64,000 nt of DNA from Apium graveolens (lineage: Eukaryota; Streptophyta; Magnoliopsida; Apiales; Apiaceae): assembly GCF_009905375.1 (NCBI RefSeq), contig NC_133656.1, positions 239,042,415 through 239,106,414 of the forward strand, in the 5' to 3' direction. The translations under genes and the position numbers were made by a program. This document shows positions 46,800 to 59,130 of this stretch, piece by piece. The number at the start of each line of letters is the position of its first letter. Position 1 is the first letter of the stretch. The notes under the pieces are model-generated. The model ran no database searches. It saw nothing but the letters and a program-made list of their open reading frames with translations, and was not told the DNA's origin.

Positions 46800-46996
46800 A
46801 TATCATTTAATTTCTTATTTAATCAGTTTTGTAACCGGAACCGAACTGATTACAACCGAACTGATATTTTTTTAACCGAAATCGAAACTGAATCCGAACC
46901 GGCAGTTGCGGTTTTGGATTTTAGAAACCGAATATATAAAGTCGCGGTTCCGATTTTTGCCGAAAATCGAGCCGAACCGGCCCATACTCTCCCCTA
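46800..46996 (-). repeat. CCGAAC-rich tract ending CCCCTA, hAT-like transposon end
   Basis: Repeated AACCGAA/CCGAACCGG units run 46832-46982 and end in CTCTCCCCTA at 46996. Read on the minus strand it starts TAGGGGAGAG, then GGTTCGG repeats, a pattern common at ends of plant hAT-type elements. No partner end or 8-bp duplication was found. The short ORFs here come from the repeats. Confidence 0.4.
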
Positions 46997-47244
46997 CTTT
47001 AAACTATTTCATCAAACTTCAATTATTTTTAAATAAAAAAATTGCGGAACTCCGTTTTAGTTTGATAATTAAAATTTGTAACTATATAAATGAAATAAAT
47101 CAGGTATTAAAATTTTTTAAATAATATTTTTTGACGAAGTGAGTCATTCGTGGATTAACGCCCTATTTATTTGGATTTGGTTGATCTAACCGACTTATAT
47201 AATTATTTGTTTTCTTTTGTGTCTATTTTATACATATTATTTTT

Positions 47245-48443
47245 ACTAGCTTATAGCTTGTGCAATGCACGGTTTTTTAAAATTTATTTGTTTGCTTTTT
47301 TAAAATTTTATAAATTTATTTTAGAATTTTTTTACTGTAGGTATATAGTTACTCTTGATGTTTGTATTTATATTCTTATTATTTTTTATAGTTTGTTGCA
47401 ATATTATTTCAATAACTATGCAGATATTGAAAAATATATGAATGTTAAATTTATTTACTTTTTTGTCACGTATATTATATAGCTATATATAGTAAAATAT
47501 TAAATCGTATTACAGTTATATTATTACATCATATTTTAGTATTTAGGGATTAGTAGAACAATCCTTTTTATTTATGATCAATTCAACCTCTAATCATATT
47601 TTATCTAGATACGTATTCGGAAATTATATTGTATTCTTGTGTTTGAATAGTATTGGAACAATGTGATCAATTTCTTTTCATGATTGTATTAAGAATTTTT
47701 TTAATTGATTTTTGTGATTTTATTATTTTCTAATAAGATATTTTATTATTATACAATTCAGGGTAGGATTTCTACTTCTTTTTTTGTTTAAATCTTATGT
47801 TCTATTCAATTTAAAATAATGTAAGATATAATAAGATATATTTTTTTTATTTTATTTAATTTAGGATGCATATTCCTGTTTGGTTTAAATCTTATATTCT
47901 ATTCAATTTTGGAATACAGTTGATTATAGAATGATTTGTGACGGATTTGGAGTCGTAATGTATTTACAATTTTATTTTCATATTTAATTTTATAATCTAG
48001 CGGTTATGATATTATCTTTTATGATCCAACGATTGAGATTATTTTGGCGGTACATGAACCATAACTATCAAATATTTGGATAAGATCCCCCTTATGCATA
48101 TGATATAATAAGGATATAATTAGAAAGAAACTAAATTTTATTCATAAGTTTGTATAATAACGTTGTACTAAAACAAAGTAATATAAAATATTAATCCGGG
48201 CTAAAACAGAACTATACAAAAAATCAAAGATAAAACAAAGTTATAATTAAAATTAGACCAACGAAAATAACATAATGTATACTTTTATCTGAGTTAAAAT
48301 AAAAGAATAACTCACTCGGCTTCATAAGTCGATCGATCAAGAACTAAGATGTGAACAAATTTTATATTTTGAAATTTTCAATTCAAAATAACATTTTCTA
48401 AATATAATATTAAAAATAATCCCTCGCACGGGTTTTAAACTAA
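47245..48443. mobile_element. Helitron-like ends in opposite orientation
   Basis: At 47245-47272 the plus strand reads ACTAGCTTATAGC then TTGTGCAATGCACGG. Its complement resembles a plant Helitron 3' end: a GC hairpin followed by a CTAGT terminus. At 48421-48443 a second such end, CCCTCGCACGGGTTTT then AAACTAA, lies in the other direction. The interval is AT-rich and non-coding. The match rests on short signals only. Confidence 0.35.
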
Positions 48444-48804
48444 TTATATTAAAGAAAAAATAATAAATTTTTTATTGATAGTCGGCATGGTCACCGTAAT
48501 TATAGTACATTAAGATAAAAGACTCTGGTAAATATATTAATATTCACAATAGAGTTATATAAATATATATATATATATATATATAATTATAAAATGTCTA
48601 ATGATGTTAGTTTAAACATAATAATATTTAATATTTAACCGTATTAAATAAAATTATATTATCGATCCAATATTTCAAAAAAGTAAACTACATGTAATTA
48701 GTTCCATTTGCAATTTCAGATTTAAATAAAATAATAAAGACTATTGTTCCCGCTAAAAATATTTATATTATTGTACCGACCTAAAATAATATAAAAATTG
48801 GACT
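48444..48804. other. AT-rich spacer before the LINE
   Basis: An AT dinucleotide run (48558-48584) and otherwise featureless AT-rich DNA. The LINE 5' truncation point lies just before 48805. Confidence 0.5.
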
Positions 48805-51715
48805 TTGATAACAACTGTAGAGTCCAAGAAACGTAAAACGGATGATAATATGGGCTTTGAGAATCAAGTGGGCCTCAACAATGAAGTAACATTGGACGCT
48901 GAGGATGATATAAACATGACTACTGATCAAGTAAGCCCAAATAATTTTATGGATTCAAAAAACGGACCAGAGGCGGGTACCCAGGGTGGTGCTCGCCTAG
49001 CATTATGAGTATTGTAAGTTGGAATTTCCATGGGCTTGGGACCCTGTGGGCGTTACAATTCCTAAAGGAGGTTGTGCTCCAAAAGAAGCCCAGTTATGTT
49101 TTTTTATGTGAAACGCTTTGCAGAAAAGGAATAGTGGAAAGAGTAAGATCATCTTTAGGTTTTGAAGGGACGATTGTAGTGAAAGCCATAGGTCACAGTG
49201 GTGGTATTGCTTTATTATGGCGTAATAAGGATGCAGTTAGTTTGTGTTCGTTCAGTAAAAATCATATTGACGGGATTGTCACTACTCCAGAAGGTGTAAA
49301 GTATAGACTCACAGGGGTATATGGTGAACCAGATAGATCAAAGCGTCATGAGACATGGAGTTTGATAAGGAGTTTGGCTAGTCACAATACTCTCCCGTGA
49401 TGTCTAATCGGGGATATGAACAATGTTCTTTCTCAGAGGGATAAAAGAGGTGGTAGGCCATATCCTAATCGGTTGTTACAGGGGTTCCAAGAGGTTCTTA
49501 ATGACTGTGATCTGGTAGATATGAATCTGTGTGGGTATCAGTATACTTGGGAGCGTGGTTTTGGTACGAGTAATCATATTGAGGTACGTCTTGATCGGGC
49601 ACTTGTCAGTCCTGATTTTTTGAACTTGTTTAAGGATGCTAAGCTCACTAATTTGGAAGTGTCAACTTCCGATCATTGTCCGATTTTGCTGGAACCACAA
49701 GTGTGTAATATATTCTTCCGTGATAGACCGTTTCGTTTTGAAAATGCCTGGCTCAGGGAGCCTATGTGCTATCAATTAGTTGAGGATGCTTGGAGCAATA
49801 ATGTGGGTTCTTTTTATGATAAGCTGTCTTTTGTTTCTGAGATATTATTAGCTTGGGGTAAGGAAATCATGGGCAATTTCAAGGGGCGTATTAGTAAAAG
49901 TAAGAGGATTTTACAGGCGTTGAGAGGTCGAAGGGATGATCATTCAGTAAAAGTGGTTCAGGAGGAGAAGAATAAGCTGTCAGAAATTTACGCTCAGCAA
50001 GAGGTCTTTTGGCGACAGCGGTCAAAACAGTTATGGCTTCGTGAAGGGGACCAGAACAGTAAATTCTTCCATGTCGCAACGAAGAATAGAAGGAAAACAA
50101 ATCATATAAGCCATTTGCAGGATATTCAAAGGAATAAAGTGGAATGGGGTAACGGTATTGAAAAGACTATAGAGGATTATTTTGCCCAGTTATTCACAGC
50201 TTCGGTTACATATTGGGAAAGGGTGACTGGTTGTGTTTCTAGTAGAGTCAATGTTGTTCAAAATGAAATGCTGTGTGCAGAAGTGGATGAAAAAGAAGTT
50301 AAAGCAGCTCTTTTCAACATGCATCCAGACAAGTCACCGGGTTCAGACGGTATGACTCCGGGTTTTTATCAGAAGTGTTGGAATATTGTCAAATCAGATG
50401 TAGTCTCAATAGTGCAAGGCTTCTTTGTGAATGGAAAGATGGATGAGCAGCTTAGATATACGAATATAACGTTGATTCCTAAAAGCCAAATCCAGTGCTC
50501 ATGACGGATCTCCGTCCCATTTCTCTTTGTAACATTGTTTACAAAATTATTTCCAAGGTTTTAGCAAACAGATTGAAAAAGATTATTGATTTAATAATCT
50601 CTGATTCACAGAGCGCCTTCATTCCTGGCAGACTTATTACTGACAATAAAATGGTTGCTTTCGAGGTTATGCATTATATGAAACGAAAGACAAAAGGAAA
50701 AGAGAGTTGGATGGCTTTAAAGTTGGATATGTCCAAAGCCTATGATCGTGTCGAGTGGAATTTTTTACAAGCAATGTTGTTGAAGATGGGGTTTGATCAG
50801 AGAGTTGTTAATTTGTTCATGGGATGTATCACCTCTGCAAGGTATAGTTTTTCTCATGCTGGTAGAATTTTTGGGAATATTATTCCTGAAAGGGGCCTAA
50901 GACAGGGAGACCCCCTATCATCGTACTTGTTCTTAATATTTATTGAAGGTTTGACAGCTTTGTTACATGATTTTGAAAGGCGTAATCTGATCAAAGGAAT
51001 AAAAGTTGCTAGGACGGCGCCTTCTATTTCTCACATGTTTTTTGCTGATGATTCTTATGTGTTTTGCAAAGCCAATATGGAAAGTGCTGATCATGTCTTG
51101 CAATTGTTGAAAATTTTCGAAAGAGCTTCAGGGCAACAAATAAATGTTGATAAATCCTCAGTGTTTTTCAGTAAGAATTCTTCCTGTTCTCTGAAGAGAG
51201 AGCTTTGTCAGAAGCTCAGATTTAAGGAGGCCAATGATCAGTGTATGTACTTAGGTTTGCCTAATATAATAGGAAGAAATAAGTCATCAATCTTTGGTTT
51301 TCTGAAGGACAAGATGCAAGATCGTATTCAGGGTTGAGATAAGAATTTTATGTCAAAAGGAGGCAAAGAAGTGTTGTTGAAGACTGTGGCCCAAACACTT
51401 CTGAACTATGCTATGAGTGTTTTTTTATTGCCTTTGGACTTGTGTCAGCAGTTGGAGAATTTGATGTGTAAGTTTTGGTGAAAAAATGATGCTAAGAAGG
51501 ATAGAGGTATTCACTGGAAGAGTTGGGGCAATATGTGCAAGAGGAAGGCTTCTGGGGGTATGGGTTTTAGAAGGGTTCGTGACTTCAATATAGCTCTTCT
51601 TGGTAATCAGGGATGGAGATTGTTGAAATATCCAGAAAAGTTGGTGAGTAGGGTTTATAAGGCTCGTTACTATCCTACAGGTTCTTTTATTAATGCTGAA
51701 ATCGGGCACAATCCT
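48805..51715 (+). mobile_element. L1-type LINE, 5'-truncated, 3' end cut by SIRE-C
   Basis: The last 67 codons of ORF1 (48805-49008) overlap the ATG of ORF2 at 49005 (ATGA). ORF2 has endonuclease and reverse transcriptase in the order of plant L1 elements. It ends abruptly at 51715, where the SIRE-C LTR begins. No poly(A) tail is visible because the 3' part is missing. 5' truncation is typical of LINE insertion. Confidence 0.9.
49005..51715 (+). pseudogene. LINE ORF2 (endonuclease and reverse transcriptase), interrupted
   Basis: The apurinic-type endonuclease starts VSWNFHGLG. Its frame is stopped once by TGA at 49398-49400, just before CLIGDMNN, where a Trp is usual, and continues in the same frame (49416 on) with LVDMNLCGYQYTW, RLDRAL and STSDHCPI. 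The RT part has PDKSPGSDGMTPGFY, and then a 1-base deletion near 50484 shifts the frame. RT continues at 50495 (DLRPISLCNIVYKI, KLDMSKAYDRVEW, RGLRQGDPLS, FFADD). A stop at 51335 and another at 51479 interrupt the later region. The last codons before SIRE-C (GSFINAEIGHNP) resemble the region upstream of the RNase H-like or zinc-binding tail. Confidence 0.9.
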
Positions 51716-52762
51716 TGTTAGGAATGTATGTGCATTAGTTTGATGATATGTTTAACAAAATACTTAAGTAGAAATTTAGTGTCTGTAGCCTCAACGGATA
51801 AGATCACTTTGGCTATCCGTTGATGGTGTAGCTTTACTTAGAAATAAGTCTAGTGTTGTAGCATATTTCAGTCTCTGTATTTAAAATGTAATTCTTGGAA
51901 GATGAGAGAAACTATGAGTCATGTTGACTACTAGATGATATGCAGATAGGAAGGCCAATTGTAAATACTTCATGCCTTGTAATTTTGTATAAGTGAAGTG
52001 GTATCAACGGATGACTTAAAGACCTTCAACGGATAAGAAGCTAAGCTTCAACGGATGTCTCTGAAGCTTCAACGGATAAAGTCATCAACGGATAACATCC
52101 TTCAACGGATGAAAGCTTCACATCCTTCAGTGCATCAACGGATGAAAGCTTCAACGGATGTTCTGATGATTAGCCGTTGATAAGGGGTAGTTGTACCTAC
52201 AAACAGAGGCACATGGGTTGATAGAGACAACTGAGATGTGGTAGCCGAATTTCAGGAACAACAGAAAAAGCAGCCGTTCTTCTTTAGTACAAAGATGCAA
52301 TAGTCAACAAAGTACTGGAGTGAACAGGAAAAGAAGCAAGTGAAGAACTTATTTTATTACTGTATTTTATATTGTTCTTAACTTGTACACTTGGTAATAT
52401 ATAAACCAAGTAGAAGCTAGTAATTAGATGTGAGATTTTCCAGAGCTGTTTAGAAAAATATTGAGAGAAAATCCATCTAGTTTGTACTAGGATGCAGCTG
52501 TGATCAACATTGTTTAATCACAGGTTTTCTAAAATACCATCTCTGGTGGAACAACAAATCCACCAGAAAAGTTTTTAAGTTCTGTTGTGTTCTTTACATT
52601 TGTGCTTGAATTTATATCTGTCTGTATTAGCTTAAAGCAATTCACACACTTGTTGTTCTTGAACACACAACTTTCATAAACTGCTCAAAACTTGAAAAAG
52701 TTTTGAGATTTACATTCAACCCCCCTTCTGTAAATCTCATTGTTAGTCCACCAGGAATAACA
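51716..52762 (+). repeat. 5' LTR of SIRE-C (1047 bp)
   Basis: TGTTAGGAATG at 51716 to GGAATAACA at 52762. An inverted motif pair (TCAACGGATA 51791-51800, TATCCGTTGA 51814-51823) is near its start. Eight exact TCAACGGAT copies lie at 52004-52159, then after 239 bases the TATATAAA box (52398-52405) inside CTTGGT...ACCAAG. Confidence 0.93.
52398..52405 (+). promoter_or_regulatory. TATA box of the SIRE-C LTR
   Basis: TATATAAA, framed by CTTGGT (52390-52395) and ACCAAG. The same framed box is at 13696-13703 and 25844-25851 in SIRE-B (minus) and near 8974-8994 in SIRE-A. Confidence 0.75.
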
Positions 52763-52764
52763 AT

Positions 52765-52776
52765 TGGTATCAGAGC
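52765..52776 (+). other. Primer-binding site of SIRE-C (initiator tRNA-Met)
   Basis: TGGTATCAGAGC, two bases after the LTR end at 52762. Confidence 0.93.
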
Positions 52777-52823
52777 AGGCTCTTGACATACAAAGAGTTT
52801 AAAGATCTTGGAATCTAACAAAG

Positions 52824-55800
52824 ATGAGTAAGAAGGATATTGGAGTAAAGATCCCAGTTCTTGACAAAGACAATTATCACCATTGGAAGGTGAAAATGCA
52901 CCTTCATCTACTCTCCCAAGATGAAGGTTATGTAAACTGCATTGAGAGTGGTCCTCACATTCCCCATAAAGTAGCAACAGTTGCTACAGCCACAGTTGCT
53001 GTTGGTCAATCCATTCCAAAACCTAGAGCAGAATGGACAATGGAAGACACAGAAGAAGTCCACAAGGATAAGAAGGCTATGAACATTTTGTTTAATGGTC
53101 TTAACATGGATATGTTTGATAATGTGATAAATTGCACAACTGCCAAAGAGGTTTGGGACACAGTTCAACTACTGTGTGAAGGTACAGAACAAGTGAAAGA
53201 AAACAAAATGCAGCTTCTCATTCAACAGTATGAATACTTTCATTTTGAAGAAAATGAATCTTTAAATGAAACATTCAATAGGTTCCAAAAGCTGTTGAAT
53301 GGACTGAAGCTGTATGGAAGAGTGTACCAGGTGAAGGATTCAAATCTTAAATTTTTAAGATCCTTGCCAAAGGAATGGAAACCCATGACTGTCTCCTTAA
53401 GAAACTCTCAAGATTATAAGGACTTCACTCTTGAAAGATTGTATGGAATCTTGAAGACTTATGAACTAGAGCTGGAACAGGATGAGGTATTGGAGAAGGG
53501 GAGAAAGAAAGGAAGTTCAGTTGCATTGGTAGCTGAAGATGAGAGGAAATGCAGACAAGAAACTGCAAGATCTACATCAAACTCCAAAGATGGTATAAGA
53601 AATCAGGAATCAAGCAAGGGGAAGGAGCAAGTTGCTGAAAATGAAGACAACTCCAGCCAAGATGACTCAGATGGTATTGATGAGCATCTTGCATTTCTGT
53701 CCAGAAGATTTGCAAAGATGAAATTCAAGAAAAACACTAGAGCCACTAAACCTCACAAAAACACTGTGGACAAATCCAAGTTCAAGTGTTTCAATTGTGG
53801 TATAAGTGGACACTTTGCAAGTGAGTGCAGAAAGCCAACTTCTGAAAAGAAGAAATTTGAACAAGTAGATTACAAAAAGAAATATTTTGATCTACTCAAG
53901 CAAAAGGAGAGGGCTTTCATTACTCAAGAAAGGGACTGGGCAACTAATGGAGATGAAGAGGATGAAGATGTGGAGTATGTCAACCTTGCTCTCATGGCTG
54001 ATTCTGAAGAAAATGAAGTTAGTTCATCAAGCAATCAGGGAAATGGAAGAAATCTATGGTACTTGGACAGTGGTTGTTCAAGACACATGACAGGAGATTT
54101 CTCCCTGCTCACAGAGTTCAAGGAGAGAGCTGGCCCTAGCATAACCTTTGGAGATGACAGCAAAGGGTTTACTATGGGATATGGCTTGATTTCAACAAGG
54201 AATGTCATCATTAATGAAGTTGCATTAGTTGATGGTCTCAAGCACAATTTACTGAGCATCAGTCAACTATGTGATAGAGGAAATACAGTTTCCTTCAATT
54301 CTGAAGCCTGTGTTGTCACCAGTAAGAAAGACAACAAAGTGGTTCTAACTGGAGTTAGAAAAGGAAATGTGTACATAGCTGACTTCAACTCTACAGATGC
54401 AGAATCCATTACTTGTCTCTTCAGCAAAGCAAGCGCAGTTGAAAGTTGGCTATGGCACAAGAAGCTATCCCACTTGAATTTCAAGACAATGAATGATCTA
54501 GTCAAAAAGGACTTAGTCAGAGGAATCCCTCTAGTTGAATTCTCAAGGGATGGTTTGTGTGATGCTTGTCAGAAAGGCAAACAAAGGAAATCATCATTCA
54601 AAAAGAAGCTTGAAACAACAATTGATGAACCATTACAGCTGCTACATATGGATTTGTTTGGACCAGTCAATGTATTGTCCATTGCAAGAAAAAGATATTG
54701 CTTAGTGATTGTAGATGATTTCTCAAAGTTCTCATGGGTCTATTTTCTTGGATCAAAGGATGAAGCAAGTGAAATCATTATCAATCACATCAGGCAAGTC
54801 AACAATCATCCTGACTTGAAGGTTAGAAATATCAGGAGTGACAATGGAACTGAGTTCAAGAATTTAACATTAAGGCTGTTCTGTGAAGAAAATGGAATCA
54901 TACATGAGTTCTCAGCTCCAAGAACACCTCAGCAAAATGGGGTTGTTGAAAGAAAGAACAGATCTTTAATTGAAGCTGCCAGAACAATGCTTGAAGAATC
55001 AAAGTTACCAACATATTTCTGGGCTGAAGCTGTTAATTGTGCCTGCTTCACTCAGAATATTTCTTTGATCAATCAAGCTAAAGGCATGACTCCTTATCAG
55101 TTGTTCAAGAGAAGAAAACCAACTCTAAACTTTCTTCATGTCTTTGGATGTAAATGCTTTATACTGAGGAATCAATCTGACCATAAAGGGAAGTTTGATG
55201 CAAAGGCTGATGAAGGGATATTTGTTGGTTACTCAGCTGGAAAATCTTATAGGGTCTACAATCTAAGAACCAACATTGTTATGGAATCTGTGCATGTTGT
55301 GTTTGATGATAAAAAGATTGATGGACTAACAGATGAGGGACATAATGAGAGACTCAAATTTGACAACATTGAGATATATTGTGATGATAGTGAAGAGGAG
55401 ACTGATGGAGATGACACTTCAAAAGGGATTCAAAACATGCCCTTGGATAATGCACAAAATAATGCAGTATCTGTTGAAAGACACAGTGCATCATCCGTTG
55501 AAGTACAAAATGAAGCATCCGTTGATCATAGTTCATCAACGGATAATCGATTTACATCATCAGTTGATAGAACTCCAAGTTCCCTGCAAAGGACCAACAA
55601 CACAGGGGGAGTTTCAACTAGTCAACACTCTGTCTCACATCATGACAATACTGAGGCCACCTCATCTAGAGCACATCTTCCACCACAAAGGAAATGGACC
55701 AAGAATCATCCCTTTGAACTGATCATTGGTGATGCATCATCTAAAGTGCAAACAAGAAAAGCCACTCAAGATGAATGTCTGTATAGCAGTTTTCTGTCTC

Positions 55801-57104
55801 AGGAGGAACCTAAGAAAGTGGAAGAAGCTCTATTGGATCCAGATTGGATATTAGCTATGCAGGAAGAGCTGAACCAATTTGAGAGAAACCAAGTATGGAA
55901 GCTGGTACCCAAACCAAAGAACAAGAGTCCTATTGACACAAAGTGGGTATTCAGAAACAAGATGGATGAAAATGGCATTATCATAAGGAATAAAGCCAGA
56001 CTGGTTGCTAAAGGCTATTCTCAGCAAGAGGGAATAGATTTTGATGAAACATATGCTCCTGTTGCAAGACTTGAAGCCATCAGAATATTTCTAGCCCATG
56101 CAGCCCATGCCAATTTCAAAGTCTATCAAATGGATGTCAAGAGTGCATTTCTAAATGGGAAATTAGAGGAAGAAGTTTATGTAAGTCAACCTCCAGGATT
56201 TGAAGATCCAAATTTTCCAGACTATGTGTATTATCTGTTGAAAGCACTCTATGGACTGAAGCAAGCACCTAGAGCCTGGTATGAAACCTTATCAAAATTT
56301 CTTTTGGAGAATCACTTCACTAGAGGTACTGTTGATAAAACTCTCTTCTTTAGGGATGTTAATGGCTCTAGTATACTTGTTCAAATTTATGTAGACGACA
56401 TAATATTTGGTTCTAAAGATGATAAACTTTGCAAAAAGTTTGCTAAGCTAATGCAAAGTAACTATGAAATGAGCCTAATGGGAGAACTAACCTATTTTCT
56501 TGGTTTACAAGTTAAACAAGTTAGTGATGGAATTTTCATTAGTCAAACTAAATATATTTATGATCTTTTAAAGAAGTTTGACTTAATGGAATGTTCATCT
56601 GCAAAAACTCCCATGGCCACTGCCACCAAACTTGAATTAAATAAGACTGAAAGGTCTGTGGACATTACAAGTTATAGAGGCATGGTTGGTTCACTTTTAT
56701 ATTTAACTGCTAGCAGACCAGATATAATGTTTGCTACATGTCTATGTGCTAGATTCCAAGCTGATCCAAGGGAGTCTCACTTAATTGCTATCAAAAGGAT
56801 TTTCAGATATCTCAAGGGTACACCAAACTTAGGTATTTGGTATCCTAGAGAATCTGGCTTTGATCTAATTGGTTATTCAGATGCAGACTATGCAGGTTGC
56901 AAAATAGATAGGAAAAGTACAACAGGCTCCTGTCAATTCCTGGGAAACAAGCTTGTATCATGGTTTAGCAAAAAGCAAAATTCAGTCTCTACTTCTACAG
57001 CTGAGGCTGAATACATTGCTGCTGGAAGTTGCTGTTCTCAAGTGTTATGGATGAGGAACCAACTCCTTGACTATGGACTTCATGTTGATAGAATTCCTAT
57101 GTAA
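52824..57104 (+). CDS. SIRE-C Gag-Pol fusion, one open frame, cut off within RNase H
   Basis: Open for 1426 codons, with true copia sequence up to 57099; the last codons (57100-57104) come from the Gypsy-2 LTR. Start chosen at MSKKDIGVK, the Gag start conserved in all three Sireviruses here. Gag core residues 1-210; CCHC knuckle 322-335 ([14 protein letters not shown]). At residue 405/406 (54038/54039) Gag joins protease directly, active site LDSG at about 414-417. Integrase: zinc ligands H545, H550, C579, C582, catalytic D610, D673 and E709. A low-complexity linker (about 845-960) contains SVE/SVD repeats. RT has YVDD at 1189-1192; RNase H starts near 1350. All catalytic residues I looked for are present. 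Compared with SIRE-B it lacks about 400 Gag residues and about 15 linker residues. No stop or shift is seen before the truncation. Confidence 0.93.
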   Translation: MSKKDIGVKIPVLDKDNYHHWKVKMHLHLLSQDEGYVNCIESGPHIPHKVATVATATVAVGQSIPKPRAEWTMEDTEEVHKDKKAMNILFNGLNMDMFDNVINCTTAKEVWDTVQLLCEGTEQVKENKMQLLIQQYEYFHFEENESLNETFNRFQKLLNGLKLYGRVYQVKDSNLKFLRSLPKEWKPMTVSLRNSQDYKDFTLERLYGILKTYELELEQDEVLEKGRKKGSSVALVAEDERKCRQETARSTSNSKDGIRNQESSKGKEQVAENEDNSSQDDSDGIDEHLAFLSRRFAKMKFKKNTRATKPHKNTVDKSKFKCFNCGISGHFASECRKPTSEKKKFEQVDYKKKYFDLLKQKERAFITQERDWATNGDEEDEDVEYVNLALMADSEENEVSSSSNQGNGRNLWYLDSGCSRHMTGDFSLLTEFKERAGPSITFGDDSKGFTMGYGLISTRNVIINEVALVDGLKHNLLSISQLCDRGNTVSFNSEACVVTSKKDNKVVLTGVRKGNVYIADFNSTDAESITCLFSKASAVESWLWHKKLSHLNFKTMNDLVKKDLVRGIPLVEFSRDGLCDACQKGKQRKSSFKKKLETTIDEPLQLLHMDLFGPVNVLSIARKRYCLVIVDDFSKFSWVYFLGSKDEASEIIINHIRQVNNHPDLKVRNIRSDNGTEFKNLTLRLFCEENGIIHEFSAPRTPQQNGVVERKNRSLIEAARTMLEESKLPTYFWAEAVNCACFTQNISLINQAKGMTPYQLFKRRKPTLNFLHVFGCKCFILRNQSDHKGKFDAKADEGIFVGYSAGKSYRVYNLRTNIVMESVHVVFDDKKIDGLTDEGHNERLKFDNIEIYCDDSEEETDGDDTSKGIQNMPLDNAQNNAVSVERHSASSVEVQNEASVDHSSSTDNRFTSSVDRTPSSLQRTNNTGGVSTSQHSVSHHDNTEATSSRAHLPPQRKWTKNHPFELIIGDASSKVQTRKATQDECLYSSFLSQEEPKKVEEALLDPDWILAMQEELNQFERNQVWKLVPKPKNKSPIDTKWVFRNKMDENGIIIRNKARLVAKGYSQQEGIDFDETYAPVARLEAIRIFLAHAAHANFKVYQMDVKSAFLNGKLEEEVYVSQPPGFEDPNFPDYVYYLLKALYGLKQAPRAWYETLSKFLLENHFTRGTVDKTLFFRDVNGSSILVQIYVDDIIFGSKDDKLCKKFAKLMQSNYEMSLMGELTYFLGLQVKQVSDGIFISQTKYIYDLLKKFDLMECSSAKTPMATATKLELNKTERSVDITSYRGMVGSLLYLTASRPDIMFATCLCARFQADPRESHLIAIKRIFRYLKGTPNLGIWYPRESGFDLIGYSDADYAGCKIDRKSTTGSCQFLGNKLVSWFSKKQNSVSTSTAEAEYIAAGSCCSQVLWMRNQLLDYGLHVDRIPM

Positions 57105-59096
57105 CACCCCCAGATCCGGGGTCGGGGATCCGAGTCGTCACGGTCTTTCATTCCACAATACCACTTCACTTACTTATTAAAAATAACCTTATGCTGTGAC
57201 CCCACACTAACACACACCACAACCCGTTATAGTCTCAGAGATGAACATCAAAAAAAATATAACCACAAGTAATTATATTCCACAATTATCTGCCAATACA
57301 CCTTAAAAGGTTTTCTGAATAGATTTACATTTTATTTGCCATTATTACAATTCATATTATACATAAGTCTGGTACATCAAAAGTTGAATGCCTAGCCTAG
57401 TGGTAGTTCCTACCTCAGCTACAGCAGCATCAACGCTTCCAGAAGACTGCCGAACGTTTTCTAACCTCTTGCGAATCGGGAGCTTGGTCCGGTTCATCTT
57501 GTCTATCTGATGTTGTGTGATGAAAGAAGAAAGCAAGGGTGAGCAGCAAGCCCACCAAAATAATATGCATAATTATTTACAGTATATGAGTCTACTCATA
57601 ATACTCATGAAAGTCTTGGTCAAAAGAAATGAACCAAGTTGATAACTTAATGCGATGAAGTCGCAAAATATTCAGTATATACATATATACATATATACTT
57701 TTCAAAATATTGGAAGTCCTCTTCCATGCATAATATACACAAAGTCCCAGTGTATAACTGTATATAAAAAATATCGTTGCAAGGTGATCTCATATATCTA
57801 ACCTTGTCTCAACGTTTTTCTGAAAATCTTTGTCATTCATAAGACAATTATTAATTAGATATAAGTTTAAAAGATGAAGTTACCAAATACTTCACTACAC
57901 TTATATCATTCCCATATACTACTTGAACTACCACCGTTCAAGTTATAATCAGTTTCAAAAGTTCATCCCACTGATGAGACTACAAGACAAGATTTGAATA
58001 GATTCAATCTTTGAAATATTATTGAATGAAATAAAGTTACGAGATACTTTATTTAGTCCCGATATATATATATCCACATATATATATCTCTTAAACATTT
58101 CCTGGAACCTCTGTTATGTAAAGTATGAACAGAGTTTGAAACATCCAATGAATTTTGGAAAGGAAAGAATTTTGGCATAAACCCGATATCTTGCTGATCA
58201 GGCAAAGATACCAATAAGTAACCTTTTCTACTAGTAGATGGACGAATTCCCCACTGGTCATCACCCTGGTCATAATTAAGACCTATGCTGGACTGCCACT
58301 CAGCCACTTATGCATTTGATGGACTCCCACTGAGCCACTTACACAATAATAGACCGTACCCCGGCCTGTCGCTTATGCCGACTCAATGAGAGGGGCTTAC
58401 TTCCCGAACGTTGGGCAAGTAATCAATTCATTTACCAAATCTGCAACCTTGTTGCGAATATAAAATACACCACAGAGCCGGATTCCCCAGGTTTTGAGCG
58501 AGTATTTAAATCCCCTTAAAAGGAAGATCTTAAATATAAAAATGAGTTTTGGGATCCGCTCTGACTTTTAAAAATCATTTTGAAGACTCGAAAACACTTT
58601 AAAGAGTGTTTGGAGTAAGGCTGATTTAATGAAGTAAATCAGTCCCCAGAATATTTTTAGAAAATGACTGAATATTATTATTTTAATTAATATTCCCATA
58701 AAGAATAATCTTTATAAAAATAATTGAAGTAGAAGTATTAAAATTTATACTTGAAACGAGTATTAAATAACCAAAGATATACTTATGTGAAAGTATTATC
58801 TTTATTTGAATAATCGAAAATAAGTTTGATTATTTACACCTTATTCTTTAATAAAATAAAGAATATATCTCAGCAAATAATCGGAGTCATAGATCCTCAA
58901 ATGAATATTCAAATAATATTCATAAATAATATAAAAGAGTCATAAGCCTTCGAATGAATATTCAAATAATATTCAGATAAATAAATAAAAGAGTCATAAG
59001 CCCTCGAATAATATTCGAAATAATATTCAATAATAAAATGAAGTTTAAAGTTATCGAATAAACCTTATTCGATTAATAGTTTGGAAAACTATAACC

Positions 59097-59130
<34 letters not shown>

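Larger units (their letters stand above)
51716..57099 (+). mobile_element. Sirevirus-lineage copia SIRE-C (plus), 5' LTR to RNase H, 3' part removed by Gypsy-2
   Basis: 5' LTR 51716-52762, tRNA-Met primer-binding site 52765-52776, then one open gag-pol frame from 52824 until Gypsy-2 interrupts RNase H at 57099/57100. It is very close to SIRE-B in LTR, gag and pol, but opposite in orientation. It inserted in the LINE (left flank ATCCT). Its 3' LTR and any env-position ORF would lie beyond Gypsy-2. It lacks the gag C-terminal segment, as if copied from a spliced RNA. Confidence 0.92.
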
